Origin: Thalassobaculum sp965228445 | Lineage (GTDB): Bacteria > Pseudomonadota > Alphaproteobacteria > Thalassobaculales > Thalassobaculaceae | Assembly (NCBI GenBank): GCA_965228445.1 | Contig: OZ245813.1 | Span: forward strand, 62,001 to 126,000 | Direction: 5' to 3' | Length of the DNA stretch: 64,000 bases | Shown: piece by piece, positions 16,019 through 24,785 of the stretch | How the letters are laid out: each line of letters starts with the position of its first letter | Position numbering within the stretch: the stretch's first letter is position 1 | The notes under the pieces: model-generated | Databases searched by the model: none | What the model was told of the DNA's origin: nothing | Seen by the model: only the letters and a program-made list of their open reading frames with translations | Made by a program: the position numbers and the translations under genes

Positions 16019-19000
16019 TTACTGGGCGGCCCAGGCAGACGCGAGCTGGCGCGAGACGAGCTGGGCGTAGAGCCCACCCCTGGCCAGCAGGTCTTCATGA
16101 CTGCCTTCCTCCACCAGCCGGCCCTCCTCCAGCACGACGATCTTGTCGGCGTCGCGGATGGTCGACAGCCGGTGGGCGATGACGATCGTCGTCCGATCGG
16201 CCTTCAGCTTGTCCAGCGCTCCCCGGACCGCCTGCTCGTTCACCGCATCCAGGTGCGAGGTCGCCTCGTCCAGGATCAGGATCGGCGCGTCCTTCAGGAA
16301 GGCCCGTGCGATCGCCACCCGCTGGCGCTGGCCGCCGGACAGCGAGGTGCCGCGCTCGCCCACCGGCGTGTCGATCCCGTCGGGCAGGGTCTCCACCAGT
16401 TCCTGCAGCGAGGCATGGCGCAGGGCGGCCTGCAGATCCTCCTCCGGGGCGTCCGGCCGGGCGACCAGGATGTTGGCCCGCAGGGTGTCGTTGAACAGGT
16501 AGGTGTCCTGGGCCACCAAGGCGATCCGGCCGCGCAGATCGTCCAGTTCGTAGTCCTTCAGGTCGACGCCGTTCATCGTCACCGTGCCGGCGTCCGGATC
16601 CCAGAACCGCATGAGAAGCTGCGCGGTCGTGGTCTTGCCGGCACCGGAGGTGCCGACCATGGCGACGGTGGCGCCGGCCGGGATCTCCAGCGTCACCTTG
16701 TTCAGGGCGTAGCGGTGCTGGCCCGGATAGGTGAAGGAGACGTTCTGCAGCCCCATCGAGGCCGGGCCGTTCTTTTCCGGCACGCCCGGGCCGTCGGTGA
16801 CCGGAACCGGCTCGTTCTCCAGTCCGTAGTACCGCCGGGTCGCCCCCAGGGTGTCGGCAAGCTGGCGGCCGATCTGGGCGATCTCCGACACCGGCAGGAA
16901 GGCCGCCATGGCCAGCAGGGTGAGCAGGGGCAGGATGCCGGCATCGATCGACCCGTTGGCGGCCATCACGGCCCCCGTCACCACCACCGCCAAGCCGCCG
17001 AGGCCGGTGAAGATCTCCAGCAGGCTCTGCTGCAGGGTCAGCTCCTCGAAGAACGGCAGCCGCAGATCGATATGCCGCTGGGTGAGAGCCTCGATCAGCT
17101 TGCCGCGCCGGTCCTCCTGCTGGAAGGCGACGATCTCCCCCAGGCCCTGGACCGAGTCCACGGCGACCGCGCCGAGCTCGCCGGAGGCTTCGCGGGCCTC
17201 CGAGCCGAGCTGGTCGACCTTGCCGCGCATCAGGAACGGGGCCAGCGCCACCGCCGCCAGGAACGGCACCAGGGAGACCGCGACCCAGAGGCTCTGGCTC
17301 GCCAGCACTGCCAGCACGGCGGCCGGCACTAGGACCGCGACGAAGGCCGGGGCGACGGTATGGGCGAAGAAATACTCGATCAGCTCGATATCGTGGGTGG
17401 CGAGCGACATCAGGTCGCCGGTCCGCCGTCGCACCAGATAGGCCGGCGACAGGGCATCCAGCTTGCGGAAGGCGGCGATCCGCATCTCGGCCAGCAGGCG
17501 GAACGCCATGTCATGGGCGAGCCAGGATTCCAGCCAGTGCAGCAGCCCGGACAGGGGCGCCACCACCGCCAGGGCGATGAGCCACTGGTCGTAGGAGGTG
17601 CCGTTCTTCAGCGCCAGGATGGTCAGCGCGCTGAACACGCCGACGCCGATGAAGGCCAGCACCCGCAGTACGCCGAAGGCGAAGGTCAGGGTCAGGCGGC
17701 CCCACCAAGGTAAGGCGGTCGCCATCAGCGCCTTCACCACCCGGAACCAGCCCAGGCCCTCGGCCTTGATGATGCCTTCGGTCGGTGCCTGCTTGGCGCC
17801 ACCGGGGACCGAGGCGAGGGTCTCCGAGGCCGGCTTCGGGTCGATCACCGCGTCGCCATCCGCCCGCTGGGATTCCCGCGCCTGCTCGGCCATGAGCTGG
17901 GCATAGACCCCGCCCTTGGCCATCAGCGCGTCATGGGCCCCTTCCTCCACTACCTGGCCCTTGTCGAGCACCAGGATGCGGTCGCAGTCGATCACGCTGG
18001 ACAGCCGGTGGGCGAGCACCAGGGTCGTGCGGCCCTTCATCAGGCGGTTCAGGGCGTCCTGGATGACCGCCTCGTTCTCGGCGTCGACCGCGCTCAGGGC
18101 CTCGTCGAGCACCAGGATCGGGGTATCGCGCAGCAGGGCACGGGCGATGGCGACGCGCTGGCGCTGGCCGCCGGAGAGCTTGATGCCCTTCTCGCCGACC
18201 ACGGTCTGGTAGCCCTCGGGCAGGCCAGAGATGAAACCGTGGATGTTGGCGGCCTGGGCGGCGGCGATCACGTCCTCCTCGGACGCCTCGGGCCGGCCCA
18301 TGCGGATGTTGTCGCCGATGGTGCCGTGGAACAGGAAGGTGTCCTGGTTGACCACGGAGATGCGCGAGCGGATCTGCTCGAAGGACATCTCCCGCAGGTC
18401 GACGCCGCCGATGGTCACGCGCCCATTCTCCGGATCGAAGAAGCGCAGCAGCATGCGCACGACCGAGGATTTGCCGCAGCCGCTGGGGCCGACGAGCCCG
18501 ACCCGCTCGCCGGCGGCGACGTGGAAGTCGAGGCCGTCATGCACCATCCGCCGCGCGCCCGGATAGCGGAAGCCGACGCCCTCGAACGAAACCGACGGCG
18601 TCAGGCTCTCGGCCGCCGGGTTGTGCGGGCCGTCCACCACCGCCGGCACGCCGTCCAGCAGGTGATACACGCCCTTGGCCGCCGACATGCCGACCATGCC
18701 CTGGTGCAGCACGTTGCGCAGCTCGCGCATCGGCCGGAAGATCTCCACGCCCAGCATCATGATGATGAGCAGCTCGGTCAGTTCCATCGACCCGGCTTCG
18801 ACCCGCCAGGCGCCGACGGCCAGTGCCGCCGCGGCGCCGCAGGCGATGGCGGTGTCGGTGATGCCGCGGGCCAGTGAGTTGGTCGCCAGCACCCACATGG
18901 TGCGCTTGAACAGGTCGCGCGCCTTGGCGGCGAGCGTGTCGGCCCGCTGGGTGCCCTGGCCGAAGGCCTTCAGGGTCGGCAGGCCCTGGATACTGTCGAG

Positions 19001-19594
19001 GAACTCGGCGGCGAAGGCGGAATAGGCCTTCTGGCGCCGCAGCGAGGCGCGCTGGTCGAAGCTGTGCCAGATCGCCGGGGCGAACAGCGAGATCAGCGCG
19101 AAGACCAGCAGCACGCCGGCGACCGGCAGGTCGAGAAAGGCGGCGAAGGCGAAGATCAGGATCGGCGTCAGCAGCGAGATCAGACCCTGTGGCATATATT
19201 GGCCGAAATAGGTCTCCAACTGCTCCACCCCGTCGACCAGGGTGAGGGTGATGCCGCCGGACCGCTCGCGGCCGACATAGGCCGGGCCGAGCTCGGCCAG
19301 CTTGTCGAACAGCTTGCGCCGCAGTTTCTTCTGGACGATGGCCGCGGTGCGGTGGGCGACCGTGTTGCGCCAATGCTCGAACGCGCCGCGCGCGACCATG
19401 ACCGCGGCGATCGCCGCGATCGGCACCAGGAGCTGTTCGACCGTGTCGCCGGCGAAGACCCGGCCGATCAGCCAGCCGAGCAGGGCCAACCGTGCCACGC
19501 CCAGCGCCACCGAACACAGTCCCACCACAACCGCCAGCGCGATGCGCCCGCGGACACCCTGCGTGAAAGCCCAAAGCCGCGTCTCGAAATGCAT
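16019..19594 (-). CDS. Fused double-unit ABC exporter (TMD-NBD-TMD-NBD)
   Basis: A single 1191-residue chain holding two half-transporters. The first membrane domain (about residues 1-300) is CydD-like (GLPTLKAFGQG). NBD1 has Walker A GPSGCGKSS near residue 370, LSGGQRQRVAIARA and a Walker B ending LVLDEALSAVD. After a linker (about 580-625) the second membrane domain leads to NBD2 with GTSGAGKTT, LSGGQRQ and ILDEATSHLD. Fused paired exporters of this kind include CydDC-like thiol exporters and YbtPQ/IrtAB-like siderophore transporters. A Fur-box-like repeat sits 30 bases before the start codon and favours an iron-related role (inference). Confidence 0.82.
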   Translation of the reverse strand: MHFETRLWAFTQGVRGRIALAVVVGLCSVALGVARLALLGWLIGRVFAGDTVEQLLVPIAAIAAVMVARGAFEHWRNTVAHRTAAIVQKKLRRKLFDKLAELGPAYVGRERSGGITLTLVDGVEQLETYFGQYMPQGLISLLTPILIFAFAAFLDLPVAGVLLVFALISLFAPAIWHSFDQRASLRRQKAYSAFAAEFLDSIQGLPTLKAFGQGTQRADTLAAKARDLFKRTMWVLATNSLARGITDTAIACGAAAALAVGAWRVEAGSMELTELLIIMMLGVEIFRPMRELRNVLHQGMVGMSAAKGVYHLLDGVPAVVDGPHNPAAESLTPSVSFEGVGFRYPGARRMVHDGLDFHVAAGERVGLVGPSGCGKSSVVRMLLRFFDPENGRVTIGGVDLREMSFEQIRSRISVVNQDTFLFHGTIGDNIRMGRPEASEEDVIAAAQAANIHGFISGLPEGYQTVVGEKGIKLSGGQRQRVAIARALLRDTPILVLDEALSAVDAENEAVIQDALNRLMKGRTTLVLAHRLSSVIDCDRILVLDKGQVVEEGAHDALMAKGGVYAQLMAEQARESQRADGDAVIDPKPASETLASVPGGAKQAPTEGIIKAEGLGWFRVVKALMATALPWWGRLTLTFAFGVLRVLAFIGVGVFSALTILALKNGTSYDQWLIALAVVAPLSGLLHWLESWLAHDMAFRLLAEMRIAAFRKLDALSPAYLVRRRTGDLMSLATHDIELIEYFFAHTVAPAFVAVLVPAAVLAVLASQSLWVAVSLVPFLAAVALAPFLMRGKVDQLGSEAREASGELGAVAVDSVQGLGEIVAFQQEDRRGKLIEALTQRHIDLRLPFFEELTLQQSLLEIFTGLGGLAVVVTGAVMAANGSIDAGILPLLTLLAMAAFLPVSEIAQIGRQLADTLGATRRYYGLENEPVPVTDGPGVPEKNGPASMGLQNVSFTYPGQHRYALNKVTLEIPAGATVAMVGTSGAGKTTTAQLLMRFWDPDAGTVTMNGVDLKDYELDDLRGRIALVAQDTYLFNDTLRANILVARPDAPEEDLQAALRHASLQELVETLPDGIDTPVGERGTSLSGGQRQRVAIARAFLKDAPILILDEATSHLDAVNEQAVRGALDKLKADRTTIVIAHRLSTIRDADKIVVLEEGRLVEEGSHEDLLARGGLYAQLVSRQLASAWAAQ

Positions 19595-19624
19595 CGGAAG
19601 GATCCTCGAAAATCGAACTTGTAA

Positions 19625-19643
19625 TCATTCTAGTTGAGAATGA
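19625..19643. promoter_or_regulatory. Fur-box-like inverted repeat upstream of the ABC exporter
   Basis: TCATTCT-N5-AGAATGA is a perfect 7-base inverted repeat. Its AT-rich TGAGAATGA core is typical of Fur-family operators and stands out from the GC-rich surroundings. It lies between the divergent ABC exporter (start 30 bases away) and the LysR gene. Binding by Fur, Irr or another regulator cannot be told apart from sequence alone. Confidence 0.45.
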
Positions 19644-19771
19644 CTCCGAACTAGATGGACGATTGCGAAGACCGGCTGTACGATTTTGAGCGTTGCCGCA
19701 GCGCGGCATGAACGCTCAGTATCGAAGTTGGAGAACAGACTGGGCGGCCTGTGCCGTGATCGGAGGATGCG

Positions 19772-20704
19772 ATGATCAGCGACTGGGACAATCTGCGGGT
19801 GTTCCTCGCCCTCGCCGAGGAAGGCAGCCTCACGGCCGCGGCCCGCAAGCTGAAGGTCAGCCATCCGACGGTTTCGCGCCGGGTGAAGGCGCTGGAGGAC
19901 GAGCTCGGGTCCCGCCTGTTCGAGCGTCTGCCGGACCGGTTCGTGCCGACCCTGGCGGCGACCCACCTGCTGGACGACGTGCGGGCGATGGAGCAGTCGG
20001 CCCAGTCGCTCGCCCGGCGCAGCGCCGGTCTGACCGACACCCATCTCGGTACCGTGCGGATCTCGGTCGACGAGACCATGGCCGAGTTCATCTCCCGCCA
20101 CCTGATGCGGCTGCGCGAAAACCACCGCTGCATCGAGTTCGAGATCGCCGTCGCCCACATCTCCGCCAACCTGTCGCGCCGGGAAGCCGACCTGCTGATC
20201 CGCAACACCCTGCCGGACAGCGCCCATCTGGTGGGACGCAAGCTCGGTCGCTTCGCCTACGCGGTCTACGGCGTGCGCGAGTTCGCGGCCGCCTGCGACG
20301 GCAGTCCCGAGTCCCTGCGCGCGCTGCCGTGGATCGGCTTCGACGACGACCATGTCTACATGCCGGGTCAGCAGTGGCAGATCGAACTGCTGGAGGGTCG
20401 GGCGCCGGAGGTGCGGACCAACAACGGCGTGGTGCTGTATCACGCGATCCATGACGGCCACGGCGTCGGTGTGCTGCCCTGCTTCCTCGGCGACAAGCAT
20501 CCGGCACTGACGCGCCTGACCCCGATCCTCAGCGACGTGATCGTCGACGAGTGGATGCTGGTGCATCGGGACATGCGCTCGCTGCCCCGCATCCGCGTGG
20601 TGATGGACGCGCTGGTCAAGCTGTTCCAAGACACCCGCGCCGAGATGGAAGGCCAGGCAAACGTTCCGAGGCCGGTCAACGACCTGGCCGCGGTGGGCGG
20701 CTAG
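19772..20704 (+). CDS. LysR-family transcriptional regulator
   Basis: A 310-residue LysR regulator. Residues 1-60 form the winged helix-turn-helix (NLRVFLALAEEGSLTAAARKLKVSHPTVSRRVKALEDELGSRLFER), and the remainder is a periplasmic-binding-protein-like effector domain. It has the AsnC-like VSHPTVSRRV recognition helix seen in the LysR subgroup close to VcLysR-type regulators of stress and metabolism. It is divergent from the ABC exporter. Its stop codon shares the palindrome CTAG with the stop of the convergent racemase gene. Confidence 0.88.
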   Translation: MISDWDNLRVFLALAEEGSLTAAARKLKVSHPTVSRRVKALEDELGSRLFERLPDRFVPTLAATHLLDDVRAMEQSAQSLARRSAGLTDTHLGTVRISVDETMAEFISRHLMRLRENHRCIEFEIAVAHISANLSRREADLLIRNTLPDSAHLVGRKLGRFAYAVYGVREFAAACDGSPESLRALPWIGFDDDHVYMPGQQWQIELLEGRAPEVRTNNGVVLYHAIHDGHGVGVLPCFLGDKHPALTRLTPILSDVIVDEWMLVHRDMRSLPRIRVVMDALVKLFQDTRAEMEGQANVPRPVNDLAAVGG

Positions 20705-21441
20705 CAGGTCGCGTGCCGCAGGGCCGCGTCGGCGAGCAGGCGGGTTGAGTCCAGGGTCGGCAGGACCGAGTTGTCGTCCGAGAGGACCAGCGGCAGTTCG
20801 GTGCAGCCCAGGATCACGGCGTCGCAGCCGCGCTCCTCCATCCGCTCGATCAGCTCCTGCAGGTAGGCTACCGAAGGGTCGACCTGAATGTCGTTCACCA
20901 GCTCATCCATAATGATCCGGCCGACCTCCGCCTTCTCATCCTCCTCTGGTCGCAGGAACTCGATGCCCTGGGCGCCAAGAGCGTCGGGATAGACCGCGCT
21001 CTCGACCAGCCAGCGCGTGCCGAGCAGGGCGGCGCGGCGGACGCCGCGGCGGCCGGCCTCTTCGGCCACGACCTCGGCGATGTGCAGCCAGGGCAGGGGC
21101 GTCCGCGGCCTCACATGCGCCATCGCGGCATGGATCGTGTTGTCCGGGCAGACCAGGAAATCCGCCCCGGCCGCAGCGAGCTTCTCCGCCGAGCGCAGCA
21201 TGATTGCGCCGACCGCCTCCAGGTCTCCCGCCTCCAGCGCCACGACATACTCCGCCAGAGAGGCACCGTGCAGGGCGATCTCCGGATGGGCGTGCGGCCC
21301 GAGCACGGCCGGCGCCCTGGCGCAGATCGTCCGGTAGCAGAGTGCCGCCCCTTCCGAGGAGCAGGCGACGATGCCGATGCTGCGGGGTGCTTGGCCGGGT
21401 CGGTGCGTGCTGGCCACGGAGGCGGGATCGGGGTAGGTCAT
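20701..21441 (-). CDS. Aspartate/glutamate racemase family protein
   Basis: A 246-residue cofactor-independent racemase fold. The two catalytic cysteines are visible in CPDNTIHAA and ILGCTELPLV, the arrangement in aspartate and broad amino-acid racemases. The N-terminal IGIVACSSEGAALCYRTI replaces the more usual GGMGPEAT, so the exact substrate is open. It is divergent from an XRE/cupin regulator that probably controls it through the repeat at 21452-21483. Confidence 0.82.
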   Translation of the reverse strand: MTYPDPASVASTHRPGQAPRSIGIVACSSEGAALCYRTICARAPAVLGPHAHPEIALHGASLAEYVVALEAGDLEAVGAIMLRSAEKLAAAGADFLVCPDNTIHAAMAHVRPRTPLPWLHIAEVVAEEAGRRGVRRAALLGTRWLVESAVYPDALGAQGIEFLRPEEDEKAEVGRIIMDELVNDIQVDPSVAYLQELIERMEERGCDAVILGCTELPLVLSDDNSVLPTLDSTRLLADAALRHATC

Positions 21442-21451
21442 GGAAGGTCTC

Positions 21452-21483
21452 TCGTTCGATCGTTTGTTCTATATATCGAACGA
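21452..21483. promoter_or_regulatory. Perfect 9-base inverted repeat in the racemase-XRE divergent promoter
   Basis: TCGTTCGAT (21452-21460) and ATCGAACGA (21475-21483) are perfect inverted copies separated by 14 bases that include the AT-rich TTCTATATAT, a likely -10 region. The repeat is centred in the 74-base gap between the two start codons, a typical autoregulatory operator position. Confidence 0.55.
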
Positions 21484-21515
21484 TTTCTCCTGCCGTCAAA
21501 CCTGGAGCGACGCCC

Positions 21516-22085
21516 ATGACACCCGAGACTCCGGACGAGACGGCAAGGCGCCAGGCCTTCGCGACGGTGCTCCGGAACAGACGGCGCCAGGCCGGCATGT
21601 CGCTGAGCGAGCTGGCACGGGCGGCGGGGATCGCCAAGTCGAACCTGTCGCGACTGGAAGCCGGCGACGGCAATCCGAGCCTGGAGACCCTGTGGGCGCT
21701 GAGCGGCGCCCTCGGCGTGAGCGTCGGCGCCCTGATCGACCCGCAGGCCGGCCGGGCGCGGCTCGTGCGGCGGGGCGAGTCGGACGACCTGCGGGCGGAG
21801 GCGGCGGACTACGAGGTCACGCTGCTGTCGCGCTGCCCGGTCGGGGCGATGCGGGACCTCTACCGCGTGATCTTCCAGCCGGGGGAGGCGAAGGTCTCCG
21901 CCCCACATGATACCGCACGGGTCGAGCATGTCGTGCTGCTGTCGGGGCGGGCGCGGATCGGCCCGGTCGGGGCGGAGGAGGAGCTGCTGCCGGGCGACTA
22001 TCTGAGCTTCCCGGCGGCGCGGGAGCATGTGTACGAGGCGCTGGAGCCGGACACCGAGGCCCTGATCGTCATCGAGAGCGGCTGA
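21516..22085 (+). CDS. XRE-family regulator with C-terminal cupin
   Basis: A 189-residue protein. Residues about 18-75 are an XRE helix-turn-helix (LRNRRRQAGMSLSELARAAGIAKSNLSRLEAGDGNPSLETLWAL). Residues about 110-188 are a cupin barrel (EHVVLLSGRARIG, LLPGDYLSFPA) that probably binds an amino acid or amine effector. The start at 21516 follows GGAG. XRE-cupin regulators often sit beside amino acid or polyamine enzymes, which suits the divergent racemase. Confidence 0.87.
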   Translation: MTPETPDETARRQAFATVLRNRRRQAGMSLSELARAAGIAKSNLSRLEAGDGNPSLETLWALSGALGVSVGALIDPQAGRARLVRRGESDDLRAEAADYEVTLLSRCPVGAMRDLYRVIFQPGEAKVSAPHDTARVEHVVLLSGRARIGPVGAEEELLPGDYLSFPAAREHVYEALEPDTEALIVIESG

Positions 22086-22096
22086 GCCGCCAGTCT

Positions 22097-22540
22097 TCAC
22101 CGCTCGTCGCTGTAGCGGCGGGTATCCACGAGATCGACGGTCAGCAGCAGGTGGGACACCGCGCCGGCCTCGTCGGTGAGCGGCAGGACGACATGGTCGC
22201 GCAGGTTGATCTCGGCGCGGGGACCTTCATACGGCACCGCAGAGCGCACCGGGCTGCAGGTCGTCACCGCGGTCCGCAGGGTGCTCATCAGCGGTCCTTC
22301 GGGGGCAATATGGGGGAGGGAGCCCACCAGCCGCCCGGTGTGATTGCCGAACGAGGCGGAGCGGACCGCGTCGCCGATCACCCGAAACCGAAAGTCGCTG
22401 CCGCCCTCCACCACCTCCAGGAACACCACATGGCTCAGCAGCCGCGGGATGTCCGTGGGGTCGAAGTCGTCCCGGCGCGGCGCGGACCGCGCCCCCCGGA
22501 TCGACTCCCAGTATGCCAGGCTCTGCTCAACCAACGACAT
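22097..22540 (-). CDS. PAS_5-domain protein
   Basis: A 147-residue single-domain protein of the PAS_5 type common in alphaproteobacteria (LAYWESIRGARSAPRRDDFDPTDIPRLLSHVVFLEVV near the start; FRFRVIGDAV in the middle). No kinase or output domain is attached, so the function is unknown. It is convergent with the XRE regulator (11-base gap). Confidence 0.75.
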   Translation of the reverse strand: MSLVEQSLAYWESIRGARSAPRRDDFDPTDIPRLLSHVVFLEVVEGGSDFRFRVIGDAVRSASFGNHTGRLVGSLPHIAPEGPLMSTLRTAVTTCSPVRSAVPYEGPRAEINLRDHVVLPLTDEAGAVSHLLLTVDLVDTRRYSDER

Positions 22541-22563
22541 TCTTGACCTGCCATGTTCAAGAA
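22540..22563. promoter_or_regulatory. Inverted repeat at the PAS_5 start codon
   Basis: TTCTTGA (22540-22546) and TCAAGAA (22557-22563) are perfect inverted copies 10 bases apart, covering the ribosome-binding region of the PAS_5 gene. It could be an operator or an RNA hairpin masking the start. Confidence 0.35.
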
Positions 22564-22701
22564 ATCGCGGGGGCCGGAACGGAGACGCCTCGGCGCGCGG
22601 GCCTTCGGCCCGGCACTGTCGGTATCGCCGCTATGGTCAGGATCGGTAACCGACGAACCCACGCCCGGATGGTGTCGTATCCGGAACGTCGGACGATAGG
22701 T

Positions 22702-22758
22702 TCCAGGTGTTAAGCTTTCGTATCGTCAAATGCTTAACGAAGGTTTCCGGCACCTGGA
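22702..22758. repeat. Nested inverted repeat at the 3' end of the liv operon
   Basis: Outer arms TCCAGGTG (22702-22709) and CACCTGGA (22751-22758) enclose inner arms GTTAAGC (22709-22715) and GCTTAAC (22732-22738). It starts at the base after the livM stop codon in transcript direction. There is no T-run, so it may be a 3'-end-stabilising structure or Rho-dependent terminator. Confidence 0.45.
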
Positions 22759-23721
22759 TCACAGCTTGGTGAACGGCGGGACGGTGGCGATCAGGCCGCG
22801 GTTGCGCAGCCGGTCCTGCAGCAGGCCGAAGAATCCGCGGCGGAAGAACTTCATCACCACGATGACCAGGGCGGCGAACAGCAGCAGGTGGGCGTGCGGA
22901 CTGATCTCGCGCAGCACCTCCTGGCCGACCACCAGCAGCACCGCGCCGATCACCGGCCCGGCCAGCGTGCCGAGCCCGCCGACGATGGTCGCCGCCAGGA
23001 TCAGCCCCATCTCCGACAGCAGCAGCATCTGCGGCGCGATGACCTGGACGAAGAGGTGGGCGAAGAGGCCGCCGGCCAGCCCGGCCAGCAGGCTGGAGAC
23101 GACGAAGGCGTTGGTCTTCCACTTCACCGTGTCGATGCCCATGGCCTGGGCGATGTCCTCGTCCTCGCGGATCGCCTTCAGGTACAGCCCGGCCTCGGAG
23201 TTCACGAACTTGTAGATCGCCGCCAGGCAGACCAGAGCGAGCGCCAGCATGATCAGGTAGCCGAGCATGTGGTTCGGCTCGTCGAGCGGCAGCAGGTAGG
23301 GCATCTCCAGGCCGAGCGAACCGCGGGTGAACTCGTGCTCGATCTGCAGCACCAGACGCAGGATCTCCGAGAAGCCGATGGTCATCAGCGCCAGATAGGG
23401 ACCGCGCAGCCGCAGGCACATCCGCGCCAGCACCCAGCCGACCGCGGCGGCGACGATCCCGCCGCACACCACGCCGACGATCGGCGGGGTGCCCAGATGC
23501 AGACACATCAGGCCCGAGGTATAGGCGCCGACCGCGGCGAAGGCGGCCTGGGCGAAGGACAGCACCCCGGCGAACCCCAGCAGGAGGTTCCAGGACGAGG
23601 CCAGGATGATGAAGTACAGCGCGGTCGCCCCGACCCGGATCAGGTAGCTGTCGAAGATCAGCGGGACGACGAGCGCCAGGGCGATCGCGAGAACGGCGAT
23701 CATTTTCTCAAACCGCGTCAC
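22759..23721 (-). CDS. livM: Branched-chain amino-acid-type ABC transporter permease LivM
   Basis: A 320-residue integral membrane permease with multiple helices and the LivM/LivH cytoplasmic loop (GPYLALMTIGFSEILRLV; FAGVLSFAQAAFAAVGAY; GGLGTLAGPVIGA). It starts with GTG in the GTGA overlap with the livH stop codon, so translation is coupled. It is the last gene of the liv operon. The HAAT family carries branched-chain amino acids, amides and urea-like compounds; the substrate here is probably the HyuAB substrate or a relative, given shared operators. Confidence 0.9.
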   Translation of the reverse strand: MTRFEKMIAVLAIALALVVPLIFDSYLIRVGATALYFIILASSWNLLLGFAGVLSFAQAAFAAVGAYTSGLMCLHLGTPPIVGVVCGGIVAAAVGWVLARMCLRLRGPYLALMTIGFSEILRLVLQIEHEFTRGSLGLEMPYLLPLDEPNHMLGYLIMLALALVCLAAIYKFVNSEAGLYLKAIREDEDIAQAMGIDTVKWKTNAFVVSSLLAGLAGGLFAHLFVQVIAPQMLLLSEMGLILAATIVGGLGTLAGPVIGAVLLVVGQEVLREISPHAHLLLFAALVIVVMKFFRRGFFGLLQDRLRNRGLIATVPPFTKL

Positions 23722-24605
23722 GCGCGACGCTCCTTCTGTCCGAACAGGCCGTAGGGGCGGATCAGCAGCACGCCGATCAGCACCAGGAACGAGTAGACGT
23801 CCTTGTAGGCGAGCGAGATGAAGACCGAGCCGAGGCTCTCCACCAGGCCGAGGATCAGGGCGGCGATCACCGCGCCCGGGATCGAGCCCATGCCGCCCAG
23901 GACCAGAATGACGAACGCCTTCACCACGGGGACGACGCCGACATCGGGATAGACCAGGAAAATCGGCGACAGCAGCGCGCCGGCGGCTCCCGCCAGCAGA
24001 CCGGCGATGGCGACGGCGGTCATGTTCATGCCGATGGCGTTGATGCCGGTCACGGTGGCGCCGACCCGGCTCTGGGCGGTCGCCATCAGGGCGCGGCCGA
24101 GCCAGGTGCGGTACATCAGGAACAGGGTGGCGACGATCAGCACGATGGCCATGCCGGCGGCGAACAGCCGGTCGCCCGACAGCCACAGGTCGCCGATCAC
24201 CGGAACCGAACCGGGCCAGAAGGATTCCGGCGTGTATTCGTAGGCCCCGGCCGTCGCCAGCGCACCGTTCTGCAGGAACAGCGACAGCCCGAAGGTCAGG
24301 ATGATCGCGTATTCCTCGGGCCGCTCGATCCGGGTCGTGTAGATCGGGCGCAGCAGCACCCGTTCGGTCGCCATGCCGAAGGCGGCGACGCTGGCCATGC
24401 TCAGCGGCAGGCCGATCAGCGGGTGCAGGCCGAGGGTCACGGTGAACAGGTAGAGGGCGTAGCCCCCGAGCATCAGGAACTCGCCGTGCGCGAAGTTCAC
24501 CACGCGCATGATGCCGAAGATGATCGTCAGGCCGAGGGCGATCAGGCCGTAGATCAGCCCGAAGATCAGGCCGTTGACGATCTGAGACAGGACATAGACG
24601 TCCAC
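23718..24605 (-). CDS. livH: Branched-chain amino-acid-type ABC transporter permease LivH
   Basis: A 295-residue membrane permease with the family opening LSQIVNGLIFGLIYGLIALGLTIIFGIMRVVNFAHGEFLMLGGY and the coupling loop TWLGRALMATAQSRVGATVTGIN. The GTG at 24603-24605 follows AGGGAG at good spacing and matches the family N-terminus; an upstream in-frame ATG would add 21 unrelated residues. It is separated from the binding-protein gene by 180 bases containing a strong hairpin. Confidence 0.9.
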   Translation of the reverse strand: MDVYVLSQIVNGLIFGLIYGLIALGLTIIFGIMRVVNFAHGEFLMLGGYALYLFTVTLGLHPLIGLPLSMASVAAFGMATERVLLRPIYTTRIERPEEYAIILTFGLSLFLQNGALATAGAYEYTPESFWPGSVPVIGDLWLSGDRLFAAGMAIVLIVATLFLMYRTWLGRALMATAQSRVGATVTGINAIGMNMTAVAIAGLLAGAAGALLSPIFLVYPDVGVVPVVKAFVILVLGGMGSIPGAVIAALILGLVESLGSVFISLAYKDVYSFLVLIGVLLIRPYGLFGQKERRA

Positions 24606-24734
24606 GGGGCTCTCCCTGGAGCAGATCACGGTCAGATGGGCACATCCGATCGTGTGAATTTGCTCCATCTTTAATAGGTTAGAGGACGATTCACGGTTCA
24701 GGTCGAAGGGGTCTGAGCCGATCGTGCTCTAGTG

Positions 24735-24762
24735 CGGCATGGCGGCCGGAACCGCCATGCCG
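24735..24762 (-). repeat. Intercistronic hairpin after the liv binding-protein gene
   Basis: CGGCATGGCGG (24735-24745) and CCGCCATGCCG (24752-24762) form a perfect 11-base-pair stem with a six-base loop, 23 bases after the binding-protein stop codon. Such hairpins usually protect the upstream binding-protein mRNA and reduce the downstream permease message. Similar hairpins occur at the same position in both peptide-type operons of this window. Confidence 0.65.
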
Positions 24763-24785
24763 GCAAGTCAGTCAGGACAGGAGCG

